A DNA stretch of 64,000 nucleotides from Amphibalanus amphitrite (lineage: Eukaryota; Arthropoda; Thecostraca; Balanomorpha; Balanidae): assembly GCF_019059575.1 (NCBI RefSeq), contig NW_024881966.1, positions 372,001-436,000 of the forward strand. The letters are read 5' to 3'. Each line of letters starts with the position of its first letter. The stretch's first letter is position 1. Below, one piece after another: positions 56,490 through 64,000 of this stretch. The notes beneath the pieces are model-generated. The model searched no databases. It was not told the origin of the DNA and saw only the letters and a program-made list of their open reading frames with translations. The position numbers were made by a program, and so were the translations under genes.

Positions 56490-57569
56490 TCAGGGGCTCG
56501 GTGCGTCGCACACCATATTTTGCAGAGTGTATCTTGTTGAACTGAATATGGAATCCTCCTTCTCAAGGGTGCCAGTTACTCTTCCTGCCGGCAGAGTGAT
56601 CTTGGACCCGCTACCCTGCCACGAGCCATTGAAATCGAACGGCATTTTGCTGCCGTCGGGGTTGTAAGTTAATCCAAATGCGCCAATCTTGATTCCGAGC
56701 CACTCCTGCGCGTCGGGCCGGGCCGGGTCCTGCCAGAGCGCGTTGAGCTGGGCCTGCGTATAGAGGCTGGCGAGGTCCCCGCCGCTCCTCAGATTGCCGC
56801 AGTAGGTGCGCGCCGCGTCATAGCTGAGCGCCTCAGGCGACGTGGCGTGCCAGTAGAAGCGGCCGCCGACAGTGACTCCGCTGGGACCCGCCGTTGTGGT
56901 GGGCATTGGTGTAGTTGTTGTCGGCTCCGGTGCTGTTGTGGTCGTTGGTGGTGCTGTTGTGGTCGTTGGTGATGTTGTGGTCGTTGGCGATGTTGATTGA
57001 GTTGATGTTGTTACCAGTGTGGTAGTAGGCGCAGGGGAAGTCGGTGGTGGCGAAGCTGTGACGATCGGCGTGGCTGTATCTTCCGCGGTGGATGAAGCAG
57101 GCGTTTCTGTAGATGCCTCTCCCGTTGTTGACGAGGCGGTGGTTTCGGTGGTAGTTCCCGCCGCGGTGGATGGAACGCCCGGTGCTGTGGTCGTTCCAGC
57201 CGGTGTAGCGGTGGCGGTCGGTGCGGCGGTCGGTCCGCCGGTCGTTGTAGGCTGCAGTGACGTTGGTGCCGTCGCTGACGCTCCGCCGTCAGTGGTGTTG
57301 GTGTCAGCGGCGGTGCGGCGGTAGAGCGGCACCAGGGCGGCGCCGTCGCCGGCCCGGCCGTCGGCCAGCCGGCAGCCGTCGGTCCACTGGATGGCCCGGC
57401 AGTCGGGCAGCTGGAGACAGCGGGCCGCGCAGCCGATCAGCGTGGGGGCCGGCGGCTGCAGCAGCCAGGCGGACGGCGCCGCGGCCCAGTGGAGCTCGAA
57501 CCGCTCCGCCGCGACCAGCGTCAGAGCGGCCAGCAGAGCCGGCAGCGCGCCAGCCGGCCGGGAGCGCAT
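56490..57569 (-). CDS. Secreted mucin-like C-type lectin, paralogue 1
   Basis: A single minus-strand frame of 359 aa from the ATG at 57569, chosen because it gives a signal peptide (ALPALLAALTLVAA, residues 8-21) and matches the start of the plus-strand paralogue. An in-frame ATG at 57692 lies in sequence that is untranslated in the other copy. Residues 40-85 contain four cysteines (47, 51, 57, 66) in a PAN/apple-like arrangement. Residues about 90-228 are Thr/Ser/Pro-rich and expected to carry O-glycans. Residues 232-359 form a C-type-lectin-like domain: FYWHATSPEALSYDAARTYC, then GGDLASL, then EWLGIKIG, ending NMVCDAPSP. Only the outer pair of cysteines is present and no EPN or QPD sugar-binding motif is visible, so sugar binding is uncertain. 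The frame is intronless here. It lies head-to-head with paralogue 2. Confidence 0.85.
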   Translation of the reverse strand: MRSRPAGALPALLAALTLVAAERFELHWAAAPSAWLLQPPAPTLIGCAARCLQLPDCRAIQWTDGCRLADGRAGDGAALVPLYRRTAADTNTTDGGASATAPTSLQPTTTGGPTAAPTATATPAGTTTAPGVPSTAAGTTTETTASSTTGEASTETPASSTAEDTATPIVTASPPPTSPAPTTTLVTTSTQSTSPTTTTSPTTTTAPPTTTTAPEPTTTTPMPTTTAGPSGVTVGGRFYWHATSPEALSYDAARTYCGNLRSGGDLASLYTQAQLNALWQDPARPDAQEWLGIKIGAFGLTYNPDGSKMPFDFNGSWQGSGSKITLPAGRVTGTLEKEDSIFSSTRYTLQNMVCDAPSP

Positions 57570-57788
57570 CGTGGACTCGCCGGCGCCGGACGGCCTCTGA
57601 CGGCCGACCGACCGGACGGCCCGCCCGGCTGTGGCGTCCTGACCATCGTTGGCCGGGAGACCGATTGCTTCATTGTGGTTGAAGGCCAGCATATGGAGGA
57701 GTTACCGGCCATCAATCGCTTCTGTATGGCCGTCATTTGGATAATAGCGGCTCTGCCAAGTGCATTAACTTTATTATGTCTGCGCGCA

Positions 57789-58826
57789 TTAACCCTCGCC
57801 GGCCGAGGGGGGGGGGCGGGTGCTCCCCCCCCCCCCCATAGGGTTTTTTCGTGATAGCTCCGAACACGCTGGCGATAGAGAGCTGAAACTTGGCATACCT
57901 GACCTTTGATCCAAGCCGGATCTTTTGACACCAAACGCATTTTTGGGTCAGTTCGGTCACTGACCTATGACGTCATAAGTGAACCTCTGCACGGTCTTCA
58001 GATGTCGCAACTTCGCAACGCCCTCACTGCCAGAGAAGATGTCACAGGGAAATGAAACTTGCAGGATCTAGTATCCATTATGAGTCTCACAACTTATTTA
58101 TCTCGGATTTTTCCTAAAGGTCATATGAGGTCAGGTCATTTTCGTGACCTCACCATTATAAGTCAATGGGGAAAAATGAAAACTGCTTTTCTGGCGCCGG
58201 GAACGATCTCCAACTATCTCAAGCACACAGAATCGTGATTTGATGCACCCTTGCAAGGTTAGATGCGTCACTTTTGCAATGTTGACCTTGTGTGACGTAA
58301 TTTATGACGTCATCAAGGTCATATTAGTTTTTCGTCAATAACTCTTGATCAAATTGAGCTAGCGACTCGGGAAAGCCACCAATGGACTCAGGAAGACCTG
58401 CCGAATCGAATGATATGCGACATGACCTCTTTCGACCAACTTCGTGACCTGGGGGTGCTGACCTGACCTTGACCTGAGGTCAAAACCCCAAGTTGACCTG
58501 ACCCGAACAAAAAGTATATCATTCGACGCGCCTGAGCGAGGCGAACACGATGCTGCCAAAATCGCGGCTCTGCGGTCGTATTTTGCGAAGTTATTCACCA
58601 AACACTGAACCGTACCTTGGGGCACCTGACCTGACCTCAGAGGTCACCGGTTGACCTAGTACCTTAAAATCGGGTACCAATCTCTGCGTCTCGTAACGGC
58701 GCACACGCTCGTTTTTCCGCGACGCGCTAGCTCCACCAGGGGCGAAACGGCGAGGGGGGGGTCGTACCCGCCCGACCCCCTCGGCCGGCGCGTATGTAGA
58801 AAACCAATAGGTCCGGCGAGGGTTAA
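57789..58826. mobile_element. TTAA-flanked MITE between the lectin genes
   Basis: Left end TTAACCCTCGCCGGCCGAGG; right end has CCCTCGGCCGGCGCG and finishes CCGGCGAGGGTTAA. TTAA on both sides. The interior is rich in GGTCAGGTCA half-sites and matches the longer repeat at 34392-36233. Inferred piggyBac-type non-autonomous element. Confidence 0.75.
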
Positions 58827-59427
58827 AACAGCTGAGGTGTAAATAGGTATGCTCATCATGTCAACTGCCGGACAATTGTCCTCATGGGGTCAGGTCGGAA
58901 CACAACCATTATGGATATAGGTAAATTTTGTCCTGATGAGCTCCTCACAATTGGTGGGAACACTACCATCGAAGACGTTAGTGGTGTAAGACTATAAGGC
59001 TATGTAAGGTGGTCCGTAACCGTAAGACTATATGACATTTAGGTAGTTACAGAAATGCGTGAAACTGGGCAACAGCCAGCGTCCGTTTATCAGCATATTG
59101 GAATCGGATCATTTGTTGAAAATTAAAATGCATCTCAAGCCTCAAGGGTGAACTGTTGTCATGTGTGTCGATGTTTTGCCAGGGGTGTAGCAAAGCATGC
59201 TTCTTAGAACTCGATTAAAAGAGATTATATTGTAGGTAATGCATACCGAGCAGGTAACAGACGTGAAGACTTGAATGGGATTAAATCCAGGACATGTTGA
59301 GAGCAAAAATATTGAAAGGACAATACTCACACCATACTGCTTCTTGCAAGCTATTACTATCTACATATGTTGTTCGATATGCGTTGGCTCCGCTCGGGCG
59401 CGTGGCTTTCAGCCGTGTTTTAACAGT

Positions 59428-59525
59428 CAGTCTCCCAGTCAACGATTGCCGGGACGCCACAGCCGGGCGGGCCAACTGGCCGACTGGCGAGCCGTCAGAG
59501 GTCGTCCGGCGCCGGCGCGTCCACC
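59428..59525 (+). promoter_or_regulatory. Duplicated 5' leader shared by the two lectin genes
   Basis: About 95 bp upstream of the ATG at 59526 matches the inverted sequence 57570-57665 upstream of the other copy (GACGCCACAGCCGGGCGGGC). Conservation stops further out, so the duplication included the leader but probably little promoter. GTCCACCATGC is a good start context. Confidence 0.55.
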
Positions 59526-61232
59526 ATGCGCTCCCGGCCGGCTGGCGCGCTGCCGGCTCTGCTGGCCGCTCTGACGCTGGTCGCGGCGGAGCGGTTCGAG
59601 CTCCACTGGGCCGCGGCGCCGTCCGCCTGGCTGCTGCAGCCGCCGGCCCCCACGCTGATCGGCTGCGCGGCCCGCTGTCTCCAGCTGCCCGACTGCCGGG
59701 CCATCCAGTGGACCGACGGCTGCCGGCTGGCCGACGGCCGGGCCGGCGACGGCGCCGCCCTGGTGCCGCTCTACCGCCGCACCACCGCTGACACCAACAC
59801 CACTGACGGCGGAGCGTCAGCGACGGCACCAACGTCACCACAGCCTACAATGACCGGCGGACCGACCGCCGCATCGACCGCCACCGCTACACCGGCTGGA
59901 ACGACCACAGCACCGGGCGTTCCATCCACCGCGGCAGAAACTACCACCGAAACCACCGCCTCGCCAACAACGGGAGAGGCAACTACAGAAACGCCTGTTT
60001 CATCCACCGCGGGAGATACAGCCACGCCGATCGTCACGACCGCCTCCACTGCGTCCACACCGATTACCCAAGGACCTACTACCACAGTGGTGACACCAAC
60101 ACCTTCCACAACACCACTACCGACTACAACAGCACTACCAACGACCACAACATACACATCACCAACGACCACAACTTTACCACCAACGACCACAACAATA
60201 CCGTCAACAACTTCAACAATCACATCAACAACGACCACAAGAGCATCACCAACGACCACAACACCACCACCAACGACCACAACAACATCACTAACGACCA
60301 CAACAATGCCACCAACGACCACAACACCACCACCAACGACCACAACATTACCAACGACCACAACAATACCCCCAACGACCACAACAATGCCACCAACGAC
60401 CACAACACCACCACCAACGACCACAACAATACCACCAACGACCACAACAATACCACCAACGACCACACCAAGACCAGCAACGACCAAAACAATACCACCA
60501 ACGACCACAACACCACCACTAACGACCACAACATTACCAACGACCACAACAATACCCCAAACGACCACAACAATGCCACCAACGACCACAACACCACCAC
60601 CAACGACCACAACAATACCACCAACGACCACAAAAATACCACCACCGACCACAACAGCACCACCAACAACCACAACAAAAACAACTCCAACGACCACAAC
60701 AGCACCACCAACGACCACAACAATACCAGCAACGACCACAACAATACCACCAACGACCACAACAGCAACACCATCTACAACACCAACGACCACAACAGCA
60801 CCGGAGCCGACAACAACTACACCAACGCCGACCACAACGGCGGGTCCCAGCGGAGTCACTGTCGGCGGCCGTTTCTACTGGCACGCCACGTCGCCTGAGG
60901 CGCTCAGCTATGACGCGGCGCGCACCTACTGCGGCAATCTGAGGAGCGGCGGTGACCTGGCCAGTCTCTTTACGCCGGCCCAGCTCCACGCGCTCTGGCA
61001 TGATTCGGCTCGACCCGGCACTCAGGAGTGGCTCGGAATCAAGATTGGCGCATACGGATGGGTATACAATCCGAACGGCGATTTTGTGCCGTTCACTTTG
61101 CCTCTCGAAGGAAACATGATGGCTTCGAGGATGGTACTTCCTGATGGCTTGATCCGAGATAAGGTGGTAAAGGTTTCATCTGGCACCACTTTGAACAACA
61201 TGGTTTGTGATGTGGCGTCATCTGGTGTTTAA
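59526..61232 (+). CDS. Secreted mucin-like C-type lectin, paralogue 2
   Basis: 568 aa, single frame, ATG 59526 to TAA 61232. The signal peptide and the four-cysteine PAN-like part (residues 1-85) are almost identical to paralogue 1. The mucin tract (about 90-440) is far longer: it is built from a nearly perfect DNA repeat with the core CCAACGACCACAACAATACC, encoding PPTTTTI-type units. Its length is likely to vary between individuals. The lectin-like domain (about 448-565) has FYWHATSPEALSYDAARTYC and EWLGIKIG, but the last third differs from paralogue 1 (ending NNMVCDVASSGV). As in paralogue 1 there is one cysteine pair and no clear sugar-binding motif. Likely roles are mucus, cuticle, adhesion or microbial recognition; this is inference. 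Confidence 0.87.
   Translation: MRSRPAGALPALLAALTLVAAERFELHWAAAPSAWLLQPPAPTLIGCAARCLQLPDCRAIQWTDGCRLADGRAGDGAALVPLYRRTTADTNTTDGGASATAPTSPQPTMTGGPTAASTATATPAGTTTAPGVPSTAAETTTETTASPTTGEATTETPVSSTAGDTATPIVTTASTASTPITQGPTTTVVTPTPSTTPLPTTTALPTTTTYTSPTTTTLPPTTTTIPSTTSTITSTTTTRASPTTTTPPPTTTTTSLTTTTMPPTTTTPPPTTTTLPTTTTIPPTTTTMPPTTTTPPPTTTTIPPTTTTIPPTTTPRPATTKTIPPTTTTPPLTTTTLPTTTTIPQTTTTMPPTTTTPPPTTTTIPPTTTKIPPPTTTAPPTTTTKTTPTTTTAPPTTTTIPATTTTIPPTTTTATPSTTPTTTTAPEPTTTTPTPTTTAGPSGVTVGGRFYWHATSPEALSYDAARTYCGNLRSGGDLASLFTPAQLHALWHDSARPGTQEWLGIKIGAYGWVYNPNGDFVPFTLPLEGNMMASRMVLPDGLIRDKVVKVSSGTTLNNMVCDVASSGV
60080..60830. repeat. Coding minisatellite (Thr-rich mucin tract)
   Basis: Units of 15-27 bp built from ACGACCACAACAATACCACC. 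The antisense strand is open as well (Val/Gly-rich), purely because of the repeat. Confidence 0.9.
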
Positions 61233-61640
61233 TGTGCATCGCATCGTTCTGAATCGATTGATTCTGAAGACGAAACATCGGCAATTCTCCGAGTTTCTGT
61301 CCACTCGCGACATGTTTGCACGGCCATGGGCGTAGGAACGTCATGAAAAGTGGGTGGGCCACCCTGTTGAGGGGCCTCCTTTTCCAGGGGGCCTCCTATC
61401 TTCAGGGGCCTCCGACCTTTTCATCGTACTGCTTTCAAGTATGACCTCCAAATCTAGCTTCTGAGATCGGGCAGATGTACCCAGGGGCCAGGGGCGTAAC
61501 CGCTTAAGCGAACAGCGCGGAATGTCCGCACTATTTTTAAAAATTATTCCCCTCTCCGATTTTTTTTTCTTAGAATCTATTTGTCGTAAACGGCGCAAGA
61601 CCCCTGAAAAACCTTATACAAATGTCTTCCTCGTTTCCCA
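61233..61640. other. 3' flank of paralogue 2
   Basis: No gene seen. GGGGCCTCC-type short repeats lie at 61370-61415. Confidence 0.4.
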
Positions 61641-62100
61641 GGCGCCCCTAGCTCCATAGGCGCCCCTCTTTGGCATATAAACACCCTACAGTCATAATCA
61701 GATACATCCCTATATGACCAACAGGCGCCCCTTGTTGCATAAAATGTGCCCTTGTCTTAGGCGCCACTCTTTTATTGACATTGAGGCGCCTCTCTTTGCC
61801 ATGCCGGCGCCCCTGTTTCGTATGAATGCACCCCTATGGCATTGATAGGCGCCCCTCTATTGCATGTGGACGCCCATATACGTAGGCCTCGGAGGCGCCC
61901 CTCTATTGCATGTAGGTGCCCTTACTGCCTCAGAGCCGCTCCTCTTCGGCATGCAGACGCCCGTCTTTCGTACGGAGGAGCCGCTATGGCATTGCTAGTC
62001 GCCCCTCAATTGCATGTCGACACCCCAGTAGGCATCATATGTACCGTCTTTCGCAATCAGACACCCCTATGAGCGCATCGCAGGCGCCATGGGCGTCGAA
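61640..62100. repeat. GGCGCCCCTCT-type minisatellite
   Basis: Degenerate units of about 25-35 bp with the core AGGCGCCCCTCTATTGCATG. Roughly a dozen copies. Frames through it are repeat artefacts. Confidence 0.7.
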
Positions 62101-62656
62101 AACTGAGGGACAGGGAGACGCGTCCCCCCGGTTGAGAAATCCGATGGGCAAATCCCCCAAAATAAACACCCGAGGATGCTTAAAAAATGACTATTTGTAC
62201 AATAGTCAACTCGGACCGTCTCCGGCTTCAACCCCGCAGTTGTGCAGACTGCAGACTCGCACTAAATTTCCAACTTCAAGGAAACAAGCTGCACGGTTGA
62301 TGCGAGGACCACAAAACTTAGAGGCTGCTTGACTCGGTGACCCGACCTTAGGTGTTCTGACCTCTTACATGCTACAAGGCTTGCAAAGTCTGTGTTTTGG
62401 GGCTGTATTTTGACAAATGTTTTTGCCATTTTTCGCGACGCTTGGCGCCGCCGATTCCCACAGCAGTCAAAAGGAGAGATTGTGGCTGTAATATCTCCCC
62501 TCCTCCTACACGGGCATGAATGCATTATGTATCAGATTCAGATTGGTGGCATGCGTCAATAACTGGTACACCCTCAAAGAAGAGCAGCGGCTTTGCCCCT
62601 AATTGTGTCAAATTGAATCGGACTTCAGATGTGTACTGTAAAAAAACCGGCTTGTA
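62101..62656. other. Stretch with no recognisable gene
   Basis: Short frames only; no domain, repeat or RNA recognised. Confidence 0.4.
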
Positions 62657-63245
62657 CAGGGTGACACAAAAAAACGGTCACCACCAAAATTCGAATAACT
62701 TCGGAAGTTTTATTCAGATCATCACCAAACTTCGGCCACTTTAGGTCACACCTATGTAGCAGACATCCACCAAGTTTCAAGTCTTCACTACGAATACTTT
62801 TAGTACAGTGTGTGTTTTACGGACGCTCCACAATGTGCTCCAGGTGAGCGCCCCGGCGCTGCAGGGCGTAGGCACACCTGCATCCGGCGGGCAAAGATGT
62901 CGATAACCCGATGGCTGTGCACTTTACAGAGTGCAATGGCCTCTGGAGACAGTGCTCAGGGGGTGTGCTACCCCTGAAACGTTATTCTTATCGAGTTATC
63001 GACAACTTTGCCCGCCGGATGCAGGTGTGCCTACGCCCTGCAGCGCCGTGGCGCTCACCTGGAGCACATTGTGGAGCGTCAGTAAAACACACACTGTATT
63101 AAAAGTATTCGTAGTGAAGACTTGAAACTTGGTGGATGTATGCTACATAGGTGTGACCTTAAGTGGCCGAAGTTTGGTGATGATCTGAATAACACTTCCG
63201 AAGTTACTTGAAATTTGGTGATGACCGTTTTTTTGTGTCACCCTG
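62657..63245. mobile_element. Symmetrical mariner foldback (two inverted 251-bp 3' ends)
   Basis: Arms 62657-62907 and 62995-63245 are reverse complements with few differences and equal length. The ends are CAGGGTGACACAAAAAAACGG with TA on both sides. Each arm carries, reading towards the end, VIDNFARRMQVCLR and then, after a one-base shift, LQRRGAHLEHIVER and a stop, the C-terminus of an arthropod-type Tc1/mariner transposase. The centre (62908-62994) is not palindromic. Confidence 0.88.
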
Positions 63246-63389
63246 TACGACCTTTAACACAGATAGTGTATTGGGCTTAAGAGTGCGGCGACAATACCTA
63301 CTTATGGGTTTTAAGTCTGCCGATATGTCCCCCTCCCCCCCCCCCCAGTCGAAAATCCATGGCGACGACCCTGGCAGGCGCCCTTCCCT

Positions 63390-64000
63390 TGCACACAGGC
63401 GGGCGCCCCTTTTCCTATGAATTCATATCAATTATCAACTCTCTTTCGCATGTAGGCGCCCTTATCACCAAAGCGCCGGCGTTGGACTCTTATATGCAGA
63501 GGGCGGCATGAGACTTATCAGAGCTAAAGCGATAGAGCTTGCCAGGCGCCTTCAGAAGCCCTGTGTGGTTCTTAGAGACCGCATGATGCTCTCAGACGCA
63601 GGTGGGGCCCTCGGAGTCGACAGTGTCAGTGTGGGACCTTCAGAGTCGCCGATGGGTGCCAGACAGATGTGGACCCTCAGGGACGCCGGTATGGGACATA
63701 AGAGCTCAGTGAGAGCTTGTGTGGTGCCTTCAGTGGCCTTTGAAGCCGTTAAACATCAACATGGTGCTCTCAGGCGCCGGTGAGTCCTCAGAGTCACCGG
63801 TGTGGGGTCTTCAGAGCTCAGAGATACTGGTGTGGGGCCCTCAGAGGTGTCGGTGTGGGTCCTTCTGATGCACCTATAGAGCCTTGAGATGCATAGGTGT
63901 GTGGCCCATTGAGGCGCCGGTGTGGGGCCCCCAGAGCCACCGATGTAGGGCCTTAAGAGACACTGGTATGACCCTCAAAGGCGCCGGTGTGCAGTGGCGG
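63390..64000. repeat. GGTGTGGGGCCCTCAGAG minisatellite
   Basis: From about 63590 to the window end, units of about 25-35 bp with the core CCGGTGTGGGGCCCTCAGAG recur, at least ten times. 63370-63480 contains GGCGCCC units as at 61640-62100. The array runs off the window. Confidence 0.7.

Noticed and set aside
57570..57692. Upstream ATG of lectin paralogue 1, giving a 400-aa protein
   Set aside because: The matching leader in paralogue 2 is not in frame with its ATG, and the signal peptide begins at the inner ATG.
59771..60859. 362-codon Val/Gly-rich antisense frame, and another of 184 codons
   Set aside because: Antisense of the Thr-repeat mucin tract; open only because the repeat lacks stops in that frame.

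Overview
This is a eukaryotic nuclear window. Its protein-coding genes are split by GT-AG introns, and most of the sequence is transposon, MITE and satellite DNA. The gene set and repeats suggest an invertebrate animal, most likely an arthropod: a GTSF1/Asterix-type piRNA factor, C-type-lectin mucins, TTAGG-type 5-mers and arthropod-style Tc1/mariner elements. A crustacean such as a barnacle is plausible from the moderate GC content and the lectin-mucins, but the sequence alone does not prove it.

Two genes can be rebuilt completely with consistent exon phases. A mitochondrial prolyl-tRNA synthetase (PARS2, 8 exons, 11262-14953, +, 480 aa) is followed by a HINFP-type C2H2 zinc-finger transcription factor (10 exons, 18744-27250, +, 555 aa). 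On the minus strand lie two exons of a conserved-looking unknown protein (32942-33716) and two exons of a CHHC-zinc-finger GTSF1-like gene (37553-37998). On the plus strand, two exons of an acidic, alanine-rich protein of unknown identity begin at 52170. At the right is a head-to-head pair of paralogous secreted proteins (56490-57569, minus; 59526-61232, plus). Each has a signal peptide, a four-cysteine PAN-like segment, a Thr/Pro mucin tract and a C-type-lectin-like domain.

The repeat landscape, left to right: a TTAA-ended repeat and a perfect hairpin (1-930); a tRNA-derived SINE head (1114-1180); degenerate GGCGCC minisatellite (2480-2960); a 5'-truncated Ty3/Gypsy pol (3636-5398, minus); a 1.75-kb foldback element (5413-7168) with AGGTCA-rich repeats in its loop; a related array (8170-9125); MITEs inside PARS2 intron 7 and just after its stop; two copies of an element with 8-bp target duplications that carries a piece of non-LTR retrotransposon (16209-17320 and 38149-39830); several TTAA-flanked MITEs, three of them in HINFP introns; a 1.8-kb inverted-repeat element (28075-29884); a GA/GAGAGC satellite (31186-31475); a CR1-like 3' end (41915-42185); a mariner copy whose empty target site is preserved elsewhere in the window (43220-44577); a 1-kb AGGTCA/TGACCT minisatellite (49260-50190); an element with TAAGAGTACGC repeats (54141-55116); and a symmetrical mariner foldback (62657-63245).

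The most unusual structures are tandem duplications across splice junctions in HINFP (decoy acceptors before exon 6 and decoy donors after exon 7), the captured retrotransposon cargo in an 8-bp-TSD element, and arrays of nuclear-receptor-type half-sites spread by mobile elements. The genes do not form an operon or pathway; each is an independent locus in a repeat-rich background. No database search was run. Product names rest on recognised motifs and remembered family features.
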